Below the pieces are notes generated by a model. It made no database searches, was not told the DNA's origin, and was given only the letters and a program-made list of their open reading frames with translations. A stretch of DNA of 64,000 nucleotides from Spirosoma terrae (GTDB lineage Bacteria > Bacteroidota > Bacteroidia > Cytophagales > Spirosomataceae): positions 62,001 to 126,000 of the forward strand of contig NZ_JAAFZH010000014.1 in NCBI RefSeq assembly GCF_010435915.1, given 5' to 3'. The first letter of the stretch is position 1. Each line of letters begins with the position of its first letter. The translations under genes and the position numbers were made by a program. Positions 1 to 7,426 of the stretch are shown here, piece by piece.

Positions 1-1563
1 TCCTTTGAGTTACCAGCTTCCGTACAGAAGCTAATGGAAAACAAATGGCTCGGTGATAAGACCGGTCAGGGCTACTATAAGAAAACCAAAGACGATAAGG
101 GGCAAACGCTGATTCTGGCCCTTGATCTAAAAACGTTCGAGTATAAGCCATCAGAGAAAGTCAAATTCGCTACGTTGGAGGGTACGAAATCGATCGACAA
201 TCTGAAAAAACGTTTTCCGGTATTGATCGCCGGGAAAGATAAGGCTGGTGAATTCTATCGTCGAACGTTTGCCGATGGGTTCCGCTACGCTACGTATCGA
301 ATTCCCGAAATTTCGGATGAACTATATCGGATCGATGCGGCCATTACGGCGGGTTTTGGCTGGCAGCTTGGCCTCTTCGAAACCTGGGACGCTATCGGGC
401 TGAAAAAAGGTGTTGAACTGATTGAGTCATTCGGCCAGAAACCGGCTCAATGGGTATACGATATGGTCGACGCTGGTTTTGACTCGTTCTACACCGTAGA
501 GAATGGCAAGCGGAAGTATTACGATATTCCGAGCAAGAGTTACAAGGCCATTTCGGGAACGGAAACATTCACGATTCTGGAAAATCTGAGCAACAACATA
601 GTCTGGAAGAACGCCGGAGCTAATGTTATCGATCTGGGCGATGGTATTCTGAACGTCGAATTCCGGAGCAAAATGAATACGTTTGGGCCGGAGGTATCGG
701 AAGCGCTCATGAAGGGTATTACGCTTGCCGAGAAAGATTTCCGGGGCCTGGTTGTGGGGAACGATTCTGCCGAAGCCTTCTCCGCCGGAGCCAATCTTGG
801 AACGCTCTTCATGTTTGCCGTTGAGCAGGAGTTCGACGAAGTTAACCTGATGATTGCTCAGTTCCAGAAACTCATTACGCGGCTACGGTATTCGTCTATT
901 CCGGTCATTGTTGCTCCGCATACGCTCACGCTTGGGGGCGGTTGCGAAGCGGTATTACATGCAGACCGCGCCGTTGCCCACGCCGAAAGTTACATCGGCC
1001 TGGTAGAAGTCGGCGTTGGATTGATTCCGGCTGGTGGTGGTACGAAAGAAATGGCCGCGCGTGCATCTGACCTCTATCAAACCGGAGATCCTGAACTGAA
1101 CATTCTACAGAATGTGTTCATGAATATTGCGACGGCTAAAGTATCGACCTCTGCTCAGGAGTCTCGTGAAATGAATTATCTACGTGCGACGGATCAGATT
1201 GTGCTGAACCGGAGCCGTTTAATTGTAGAGGCCAAACAGGCGGCTATCGAACTGGCAGAAAATGGGTATACGCAGCCTAAACCACGTACTGATATTAAGG
1301 TGCAGGGTAAAACAGGTATTGCCCTATTTAAGGCTGGCATCACGGCTATGCACATGGGCCGTTATATTTCTGATCATGATCGGAAAATTGCCGATAAACT
1401 GGCCTATGTGATCTGTGGTGGTGATTTGAGTACTCCCCAGAACGTATCGGAGCAATATTTACTCGATCTGGAACGCGAAGCATTCTTATCGCTGACTGGC
1501 GAGAAGAAAACACTTGAGCGTATTCAAAGTCTGCTGACGGGTGGCAAGCCGTTGCGGAATTAA
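1..1563 (+). CDS. 3-hydroxyacyl-CoA dehydrogenase / enoyl-CoA hydratase, FadN-like (5' truncated by window edge)
   Basis: C-terminal 520 residues of a bifunctional beta-oxidation enzyme. The reading frame is open to base 1, so the N-terminal NAD-binding part lies outside the window; the ATG at 34 is internal. The first part (GDKTGQGYY motif) matches the end of the 3-hydroxyacyl-CoA dehydrogenase domain. A crotonase domain follows from roughly residue 200, with the oxyanion-hole region around EAFSAGANLG and the second loop around LGGGCEAVLHADR and GLIPAGGGTKE. The order dehydrogenase then hydratase is that of Bacillus FadN, the reverse of E. coli FadB. It would oxidise 3-hydroxyacyl-CoA and hydrate enoyl-CoA in the cytoplasm. 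A thiolase partner, usual for this family, is not in the window and may lie upstream or elsewhere. Family assignment is firm; the exact paralogue is inference. Confidence 0.9.
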   Translation, partial: SFELPASVQKLMENKWLGDKTGQGYYKKTKDDKGQTLILALDLKTFEYKPSEKVKFATLEGTKSIDNLKKRFPVLIAGKDKAGEFYRRTFADGFRYATYRIPEISDELYRIDAAITAGFGWQLGLFETWDAIGLKKGVELIESFGQKPAQWVYDMVDAGFDSFYTVENGKRKYYDIPSKSYKAISGTETFTILENLSNNIVWKNAGANVIDLGDGILNVEFRSKMNTFGPEVSEALMKGITLAEKDFRGLVVGNDSAEAFSAGANLGTLFMFAVEQEFDEVNLMIAQFQKLITRLRYSSIPVIVAPHTLTLGGGCEAVLHADRAVAHAESYIGLVEVGVGLIPAGGGTKEMAARASDLYQTGDPELNILQNVFMNIATAKVSTSAQESREMNYLRATDQIVLNRSRLIVEAKQAAIELAENGYTQPKPRTDIKVQGKTGIALFKAGITAMHMGRYISDHDRKIADKLAYVICGGDLSTPQNVSEQYLLDLEREAFLSLTGEKKTLERIQSLLTGGKPLRN

Positions 1564-1575
1564 GACGCATTTATT

Positions 1576-1625
1576 GTAGCAATAAGAAAGGTTAACCACG
1601 AGTGGTTAACCTTTCTTATTGCTAC
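1576..1625. terminator. bidirectional terminator, 24-bp perfect stem
   Basis: Arms 1576-1599 and 1602-1625 are perfect reverse complements with a minimal loop. It lies between convergent genes (FadN-like on plus, DedA on minus). The TAG stop of the DedA gene (1622-1624) is inside the right arm, so that gene ends within its own terminator. Confidence 0.85.
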
Positions 1626-2263
1626 ACGTTCTCCGCTCGTTTTTCTTTTCGAGCATTTAAATATCCACGAACGACCGTAAACGTAGTAATGGCCAGGAAG
1701 AAAATGATGATCCAGTGGACGTAGTTGATAATCCACGGAAATTTCTCGCCAAAATAGAATCCGCCACCCACCAGCGTAAGTACCCAAATAGCCGCGCCAA
1801 TTACATTATAGAGTAGAAAAAAGCGGGTAGGCATGTGGATAAGCCCGGCCAGGATAGGTGCAAACGTCCGAACAACGGGTAAGAAGCGGGCCACAATTAA
1901 AGCCCCGTTACCATAACGAACGAAAGCGTCGCGGGTATCGTCGATGTATTTTTGCTTGAAAAACAGCGAATCAGGCCGGTTTTTAATGCGTGCCCCAAAA
2001 TAATAGCCTGTCAGGTAACCCGTTAGCGATCCCAGAACGGCAGCGCTGAAAATGCAGAGGAGCAGCAGCCAGAGCGGTACATTCAGAATTTTCGTACCCG
2101 CAAATACACCCGATAAAAAAAGCAAATAATCGCCGGGAAGAAAGAAACCGAAAATGATCCCATTCTCCACGAAAATAATAAGCGTAATCAGCACTAGACC
2201 ACCCGTTCGAATGATCTCTTCTGAATTGAGCAGGTACTGAAAAAAATCAATTATCTGGTGCAT
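1622..2263 (-). CDS. DedA family (VTT/SNARE-associated) membrane protein
   Basis: 213-residue integral membrane protein, the usual DedA length. It shows the family features: an N-terminal hydrophobic helix, the FVENGIIFGFFLPGDYLL region with its acidic and GxxxPG-like signature, the helix-break motif ARFLPVVRTFAPILAG (conserved F/R..P..R..P..AG) at about residues 120-136, and two C-terminal membrane helices. DedA proteins act in the inner membrane; recent work on the family supports lipid (undecaprenyl-phosphate or phospholipid) transport, but the substrate here cannot be read from the sequence. It follows uup on the same strand across a 78-nt gap containing an imperfect inverted repeat, so co-transcription is possible. 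Family call is firm. Confidence 0.9.
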   Translation of the reverse strand: MHQIIDFFQYLLNSEEIIRTGGLVLITLIIFVENGIIFGFFLPGDYLLFLSGVFAGTKILNVPLWLLLLCIFSAAVLGSLTGYLTGYYFGARIKNRPDSLFFKQKYIDDTRDAFVRYGNGALIVARFLPVVRTFAPILAGLIHMPTRFFLLYNVIGAAIWVLTLVGGGFYFGEKFPWIINYVHWIIIFFLAITTFTVVRGYLNARKEKRAENV

Positions 2264-2280
2264 GCTGAACTATAGACTAA

Positions 2281-2338
2281 TTGACTGATAGAATAACGTA
2301 GCACAGTTTTATCGATTATCCTATCAATCAGTCACTCA
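2281..2338. repeat. imperfect intergenic inverted repeat between uup and dedA
   Basis: Left arm TTGACTGATAGAATAA (2281-2296) pairs with the right part (about 2315-2338), whose reverse complement reads as the same sequence with two extra 4-nt blocks. The loop carries ACGTAG. It is a hairpin candidate between co-directional genes and has no clear T-tract. Confidence 0.5.
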
Positions 2339-2341
2339 AAA

Positions 2342-4234
2342 TTAAAGGTATTCGGCCAACTCAAGCCAGCGATCCGATTTTTCGGAAATGCTTTGGTTGA
2401 TCTGTTCAATCTCGCGCGACCAGGCCGTTAGTTGCTCATGATGGCCGCCCGTATTTAGTAGATCAATTACTTCGGCTTTACGTTGCTCCAACGATTCGAT
2501 TTCTTTTTCAAGGGTTTCGTATTCTTTAATTTCCTTGAACGAAAGCTTTTTCTTGGTAGTACTTGTACTGCCGCTTTGCGATGAAACCGCTGGCGTTACC
2601 GATTGGTTCTTAGACTTCGCTGAGGTGGCTTTATCATTTTGTGATGTATTCTTGGGCTGGTCATCGCGCCATTCCCTATAGTCGGTGTAATTGCCCGGAA
2701 AGTCGCGGACTTTACCCTCACCTTCCATCACAAAAACGTGTTCTACCAGCCGATCCATAAAATAGCGGTCGTGCGTAACGATCAGAATACAGCCCGAAAA
2801 ATTAAGCAAAAATTCTTCCAGTACGTTCAGCGTCGAAATATCCAGATCGTTGGTAGGCTCATCCAGAATCAGAAAATTAGGATTCTGAACCAATACAAGA
2901 AGTAATTGCAGCCGTCGTTTTTCGCCCCCGCTCAACTTGGCGACGTAATCATACTGTTTCGCTCGGTCGAAGAGAAAACGGCTGAGCAACTGACTGGCCG
3001 TAACGGTGTCGCCATTGGCCAGTTTCATCACTTCCGCTACGTCCTGTACTACGTCGATAACGCGCTGATTTTCGGGAATGCTCAGCTCATTCTGTGTATA
3101 GTACCCAAACTTAACGGTACCGCCCGTTGTGATTTTTCCCGAATCGGGACGTAGCTGCCCGGTCAACATGTTCATGAGCGTGGTTTTGCCCATGCCATTC
3201 TTACCGATCAGGCCAACCCGGTCGAATCGCTTGAAGGTATACGTAAAATGATCGAGCAGAACCTTCTCGCCAAACTGCTTACTTAGATTTTCGACTTCAA
3301 GGATTTTAGTGCCTAAACGGGAGGTGCGTAAGTTTAGATCAAGGTCACCATCGCTACGTTTGCCGCTGGTTTTATCCTTCAATTCCTCAAAAGCGTCGAT
3401 CCGATATTGTGCTTTGGTGCCACGCGCTTTTGGCTGTCGACGCATCCACTCCAGCTCGCGCCTGAATGTATTGCGGTCTTTAGCCAACTCAGAAGCGGCT
3501 GCCATTTCGCGTTCGTCTTTCTTTTCCAGAAAGTAAGCATAGTTACCCTTGTAGGTGTAGAGTTGACCACCATCCAGTTCCGCGATCTGGTTACAGACAC
3601 GGTCCAGAAAATAACGGTCGTGAGAAACCATTAATAACGTACCGTTATTGGTATTGAGAAAGCTTTCCAGATATTCAATAGCTTCCAGATCCAGGTGGTT
3701 CGTTGGCTCGTCCAGAATGAGTAAGTCGGGGTTCTGAATCAGTACGCGCGCCAGCGCAACTCGTTTACGTTGGCCACCGGATAAAGAACCCACCTGTTGT
3801 TCTACGTCCTGAATGCCCAATTCGCCCAGAATTTGCCGGATTTGTGACTCATAATCCCAGGCTTCCTGCTTTTCCATCTCCGACATGGCCCGCTCAAGAG
3901 CTGCCTGATCGTTGTGTGCCAAGGCGTGTTCGTAAGCACGTACAGCATCGAGCTGGGCACTTTCGCCCGCCAGCACGACCTCCATGACGGTCAGCGCATC
4001 GTTCAGGTCGGGTTGCTGGTCGAGATAGCCAATGCTAATGTCTTTACGATGACTGACAATACCTTCATCGGGAGGCATTGCTCCCGCCAGAATAGATAGT
4101 AAGGACGTTTTTCCGGAGCCATTAGCACCGACAATAGCTACTTTATCGCCCCGATTGATGCCAAACGTCAGGTTGCGGAACAGGATGCGGTCGCCGTATG
4201 ATTTGGTTAGATTTTCGGCTGAAAGGTAATTCAT
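2342..4234 (-). CDS. uup: ABC-F ATPase, Uup-like (ribosome-associated, no membrane domain)
   Basis: 630-residue soluble protein with two ABC ATPase domains. Domain 1 has Walker A GANGSGKTS at 36-44, signature LSGGQ at 151-155 and Walker B LLILDEP at 171-177. The inter-domain linker is rich in Arg and Lys (RNTFRRELEWMRRQPKARG), and domain 2 has Walker A GKNGMGKTT, LSGGEKR and FLILDEPTNDLD. After a Ser/Thr/Lys-rich spacer the last 70 residues form a charged coiled coil (KEYETLEKEIESLEQRK), the C-terminal domain typical of Uup. ABC-F proteins act on ribosomes (Uup also on branched DNA) rather than in transport. Both catalytic glutamates are present. Uup versus another ABC-F subtype rests on the C-terminal coiled coil. 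Confidence 0.87.
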   Translation of the reverse strand: MNYLSAENLTKSYGDRILFRNLTFGINRGDKVAIVGANGSGKTSLLSILAGAMPPDEGIVSHRKDISIGYLDQQPDLNDALTVMEVVLAGESAQLDAVRAYEHALAHNDQAALERAMSEMEKQEAWDYESQIRQILGELGIQDVEQQVGSLSGGQRKRVALARVLIQNPDLLILDEPTNHLDLEAIEYLESFLNTNNGTLLMVSHDRYFLDRVCNQIAELDGGQLYTYKGNYAYFLEKKDEREMAAASELAKDRNTFRRELEWMRRQPKARGTKAQYRIDAFEELKDKTSGKRSDGDLDLNLRTSRLGTKILEVENLSKQFGEKVLLDHFTYTFKRFDRVGLIGKNGMGKTTLMNMLTGQLRPDSGKITTGGTVKFGYYTQNELSIPENQRVIDVVQDVAEVMKLANGDTVTASQLLSRFLFDRAKQYDYVAKLSGGEKRRLQLLLVLVQNPNFLILDEPTNDLDISTLNVLEEFLLNFSGCILIVTHDRYFMDRLVEHVFVMEGEGKVRDFPGNYTDYREWRDDQPKNTSQNDKATSAKSKNQSVTPAVSSQSGSTSTTKKKLSFKEIKEYETLEKEIESLEQRKAEVIDLLNTGGHHEQLTAWSREIEQINQSISEKSDRWLELAEYL

Positions 4235-4397
4235 AAGTTATAGTAACCTTCCTCTAATTATTCACGAGGAGGTAAAAGAATCTTTGGTCCTTTAGATTGC
4301 GTCAATTGACGGAGCTTTTTAGGCTAAGAGTTAGCTTTATTTAATGTGATTGCTGTGATAGAACACATTACATGAAAAAAATAAAACTGTATTCCCA

Positions 4398-4405
4398 CAA
4401 AGGTA
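4398..4405 (-). promoter_or_regulatory. candidate -7 element (TACCTTTG) for uup
   Basis: On the minus strand the bases read TACCTTTG, matching the Bacteroidota -7 consensus TAnnTTTG. It lies about 160 nt upstream of the uup start in the divergent region between uup and the FGE-like gene. I find no TTG box at the expected 17-23 nt spacing, so support is partial. Confidence 0.35.
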
Positions 4406-4465
4406 CAACAAAGCAATCGTTTGTACTTTTACATCTTGTATGTATCCTTTCCCTACTGACCAACA

Positions 4466-5470
4466 ATGCATTTAAAATACCTCGGTGCCGCTTTAGTTGT
4501 TGCTAGTCTATCATCCGTTAGCACTCAGGCGCAGACCACTACCGATTTGAAGTCATATACCCAGGTCGTTCCCGGCAGTAATCAGGTTTATGAAATGGTG
4601 GCAATCCCCGGTGGAACGTATCTAATGGGTAGTCCTGCCGCAGAAAAAGGCCGTAAGGCTGATGAAGGGCCCCAGCACAAGGTTCAGATTGACCCATTTT
4701 ATATGGGAAAATACGAAATCACCTGGGATCTGTACGACCTGTTTGCCTTTACCAATATGGAAAAGGAGATGGCAACAAAATACCCTAAAGCCGATGCCAA
4801 TCTGGCTAAAACCGATGCGACGACCCGCCCTAGCCCACCTTACGTAGACATGTCGTTCGGGATGGGTCGTGCTGGCCATCCGGCCATTAATATGACGCAA
4901 TATGCGGCTATTAAGTTCTGTGCGTGGCTATACGCCAAAACGGGCGTGTTTTACCGCTTACCGACCGAGGCAGAATGGGAATATGCCTGCCGGGCAAAAA
5001 CAACCACTCCCTATTCGTTTGGAGCCGATGTAAAGAAATTGGGTGAATATGCCGTTTACAATGGCAATAGTGGGGGAGGCTATAAAAAAGTGGGCACAAA
5101 GAAACCCAATCCGTTTGGTTTATATGACATGCATGGCAACGTAATGGAATGGACGCAGGACCAATACATTGAAGACTATTATGCAACGGTTGTCAAGGGA
5201 ACAACTAAGGAACCTTACGCGCCGACCACTACGCTTTATCCGAACTCGGTTCGGGGTGGATCGTGGGATGATGAGCCGGAGGTGCTTCGGTCGGCAGCGC
5301 GTACACCATCGGCACCAGCCTGGAAGGTACTCGATCCGCAAAGCCCTAAGTCTGATTGGTGGCTAACCTCGGCATCGTTTGTTGGCTTCCGTATCGTTCG
5401 CCCGGCTAAAACACCCAGCGAAGCCGACATTAAAGCCTATTACGACGTTCAACCGATTAAAGACTACTAA
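4466..5470 (+). CDS. secreted FGE-fold (SUMF1/sulfatase-modifying family) protein without catalytic cysteines
   Basis: 334 residues. Signal peptide about 1-23 (hydrophobic, ending TQAQ). The rest is a formylglycine-generating-enzyme-like domain: MVAIPGGTYLMGS, MGKYEITWDLY, YRLPTEAEWEYACR, GLYDMHGNVMEWTQD, SVRGGSWDD and VGFRIVRPA, all in family order. True aerobic FGE uses two cysteines just before the final GFR motif. Here that stretch (RSAARTPSAP to SASFVGFR) has none, and the only cysteines lie in FCAWL and EYACR. It is therefore unlikely to make formylglycine. Bacteroidota have non-enzymatic members of this fold such as the gliding lipoproteins GldJ and GldK, but no lipobox is visible here. 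It is probably exported to the periplasm or surface; specific role unknown. Confidence 0.85.
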   Translation: MHLKYLGAALVVASLSSVSTQAQTTTDLKSYTQVVPGSNQVYEMVAIPGGTYLMGSPAAEKGRKADEGPQHKVQIDPFYMGKYEITWDLYDLFAFTNMEKEMATKYPKADANLAKTDATTRPSPPYVDMSFGMGRAGHPAINMTQYAAIKFCAWLYAKTGVFYRLPTEAEWEYACRAKTTTPYSFGADVKKLGEYAVYNGNSGGGYKKVGTKKPNPFGLYDMHGNVMEWTQDQYIEDYYATVVKGTTKEPYAPTTTLYPNSVRGGSWDDEPEVLRSAARTPSAPAWKVLDPQSPKSDWWLTSASFVGFRIVRPAKTPSEADIKAYYDVQPIKDY

Positions 5471-5484
5471 TTGATGTATCTAGA

Positions 5485-5561
5485 ATGTATGAAGTATGAT
5501 ATAGGATGTATAAACTAACGAACTAGCTACCTATATACATCCCATATCATACTTCATACAT
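5485..5561. repeat. long intergenic hairpin before folK
   Basis: Arms 5485-5512 and 5534-5561 are reverse complements over 28 bp with one mismatch; the loop is 21 nt. The right arm ends 14 nt before the folK ATG. There is no T-tract on either side, so terminator, attenuator or mRNA-stability roles are all open. Confidence 0.75.
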
Positions 5562-5575
5562 CAATCTCACCTTTC

Positions 5576-6055
5576 ATGCTTATTCTGCTTCTTGGTGCTA
5601 ATTTGGGCGATCGGGTCGATACGTTACGTAAGGCTGTCTCCTTAATTAAGGAGCGGATCGGTAGCATTGACCAGCAATCTAGCTTGTACAAAACAGCCGC
5701 CTGGGGCGTTACGGAACAACCCGATTTTTTGAATCAGGTTGTTCGTATTGATACTGATTTGACGCCTGAATCGGTACTTGAACAAACACAACGTATCGAA
5801 CAGGAGCTTGGTCGAATACGGCGAGAAAAATGGGGCGCCAGGGCTATTGATATCGATATTTTGTACTACGACCAACGTATCATACTTACCGAAACCTTAA
5901 CGATTCCGCATCCCTATCTGCATCAGCGCCGTTTTACGCTCGTTCCGCTGGCCGAGGTAGCGCCAGATTTTGTTCATCCCGTTTTACAAAAAACAACGTT
6001 GGAGCTGCTGGCTGGCTGTGAGGATACGGGCGAGGTAGAAATTTTTAATTTGTAA
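5576..6055 (+). CDS. folK: 2-amino-4-hydroxy-6-hydroxymethyldihydropteridine diphosphokinase
   Basis: 159 residues, the normal HPPK length. It transfers pyrophosphate from ATP to 6-hydroxymethyl-7,8-dihydropterin in folate synthesis (cytoplasm). Motifs seen in order: LLLGANLGDR at the N terminus, SSLYKTAAWGVTEQPDFLNQVV (substrate loop), the Arg-rich RIRREKWGAR loop, RAIDIDILYY with the two Mg-binding aspartates, and IPHPYLHQRRFTLVPLAEVAP. All catalytic features look intact. It is preceded by a long hairpin and followed by a separate promoter for the aminotransferase, so it may be transcribed alone. No other folate genes are nearby. Confidence 0.95.
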   Translation: MLILLLGANLGDRVDTLRKAVSLIKERIGSIDQQSSLYKTAAWGVTEQPDFLNQVVRIDTDLTPESVLEQTQRIEQELGRIRREKWGARAIDIDILYYDQRIILTETLTIPHPYLHQRRFTLVPLAEVAPDFVHPVLQKTTLELLAGCEDTGEVEIFNL

Positions 6056-6084
6056 ATAATAGAGCCTCTCCGCTGAAAACATAG

Positions 6085-6092
6085 TACCTTTG
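6085..6092 (+). promoter_or_regulatory. candidate -7 element (TACCTTTG) for the aminotransferase
   Basis: Exact TAnnTTTG match 40 nt upstream of the ATG at 6133. No TTG box is visible at 17-23 nt spacing, so this is a -7 match only. Confidence 0.45.
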
Positions 6093-6132
6093 CCGCCAGT
6101 TTGTTATCATTTTCTTAAAATCACCACCGATT

Positions 6133-7350
6133 ATGTCTGCCACGCTTGACACCGTGAGTTTGTTAGCCGACCGCATCAACGCGCTGGAGGAATCGTCCAC
6201 GCTGGCGATGACCAAAAAAGCACGTGAATTGGCCGCTCAGGGCCACAAAGTAATCAGCCTGAGTGTCGGAGAGCCGGATTTTAAAACTCCTCAACACATT
6301 TGCGAGGCCGCTAAGAAAGCCATTGATGATGGTTTCCACGGCTATTCGCCCGTTGCGGGTTATCCTGATCTTCGCAAAGCCATTGCTGATAAGTTCAAGC
6401 GCGATAATAATATTGACTGGAAGCCTGAAAATATTGTTGTTTCTACCGGCGCTAAACATTCGCTGGCCAACGTCATTCAGGTGCTGATTAATCCAGGCGA
6501 CGAAGTAATTATTTTCTCGCCTTACTGGGTTAGTTATTCTGAAATGGTAAAACTGGCTGAAGGAAAAGCCGTAGTTGTCGACGGTTCGTTTGAGAACAAT
6601 TTCAAAGTAACCCCCGAGCAGTTTGAAGCAGCCATTACCGATCGCACGAAGATTGTTATGTATGCTTCTCCAAATAATCCGACTGGCTCGATTTATTCAG
6701 AAGCTGAACTTCGCGCTATTGCCGACGTAGTGGCTCGCCACGAAAACGTGTACGTACTGGCCGATGAAATTTATGAGTATATCAATTTCACACCAGAAGG
6801 ACATTTCAGTATTGGCTCCATTCCCGAAATTGCTGAGCGTGTTATTACCGTTAATGGCGTAGCGAAAGGCTTTGCTATGACGGGTTGGCGTATTGGTTAT
6901 ATCGGTGCTGCTAAATGGATTGCCGATGGCGTGGAGAAACTGCAGGGTCAGGTAACGTCAGGCACAAACTCGATTGCCCAGAAAGCTACCGTTGCAGCCT
7001 TGACTGGAACCCTTGAACCGTCGCTGGAGATGACGAAAGCATACCATCGTCGTCGCGATCTGGTTGTAAAATTGCTGAAAGAAGTTCCTGGCTTCCGCAC
7101 CAACGTACCGGAAGGAGCCTTCTATGCCTTCCCGGATATTAGCTATTACTACGGCAAATCTGATGGTACAACAACCATTCAGAATTCTGACGATTTTGCA
7201 GGATGGCTGCTGAGCACCGCTTACGTAGCAACGGTTGCCGGATCGGGTTTTGGAGCACCTAACTGCCTGCGTATTTCAACAGCTGCTTCCGACGAATCAC
7301 TTGTCGAAGCGGTGCAACGTATCAAAGACGCAGTTGCGACGTTGAAATAA
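6133..7350 (+). CDS. class I/II PLP-dependent aminotransferase, aspartate aminotransferase type
   Basis: 405 residues, typical of the AspC/Ib subgroup. It would catalyse amino-group transfer, probably aspartate to 2-oxoglutarate, in the cytoplasm. Motifs: SVGEPDFKTP near residue 45, the PLP-phosphate region VVSTGAKHSL, SPNNPTGSIYS (substrate carboxylate and Asn contact), LADEIYEYI (PLP N1 aspartate), the Schiff-base lysine K245 in GVAKGFAMTGWR, and the C-terminal arginine in GAPNCLRIS. The substrate Arg and Lys residues are those of aspartate or prephenate aminotransferases; the exact amino acid is not decided by sequence. The gene has its own -7 element and ends in a strong terminator. Confidence 0.9.
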   Translation: MSATLDTVSLLADRINALEESSTLAMTKKARELAAQGHKVISLSVGEPDFKTPQHICEAAKKAIDDGFHGYSPVAGYPDLRKAIADKFKRDNNIDWKPENIVVSTGAKHSLANVIQVLINPGDEVIIFSPYWVSYSEMVKLAEGKAVVVDGSFENNFKVTPEQFEAAITDRTKIVMYASPNNPTGSIYSEAELRAIADVVARHENVYVLADEIYEYINFTPEGHFSIGSIPEIAERVITVNGVAKGFAMTGWRIGYIGAAKWIADGVEKLQGQVTSGTNSIAQKATVAALTGTLEPSLEMTKAYHRRRDLVVKLLKEVPGFRTNVPEGAFYAFPDISYYYGKSDGTTTIQNSDDFAGWLLSTAYVATVAGSGFGAPNCLRISTAASDESLVEAVQRIKDAVATLK

Positions 7351-7362
7351 CGGAGGACATAT

Positions 7363-7418
7363 AAAAGCAGCAATGCCGATTAAGGTGAACGTTCATCTTA
7401 ATCGGCATTGCTGCTTTT
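7363..7418. terminator. bidirectional terminator, 22-bp perfect stem
   Basis: Arms 7363-7384 and 7397-7418 are exact reverse complements with a 12-nt loop. The outer ends are A-rich on the left and T-rich on the right, giving a U-tract in both directions. It lies between the convergent aminotransferase and TonB receptor genes. Confidence 0.9.
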
Positions 7419-7426
7419 AGCTTTTA

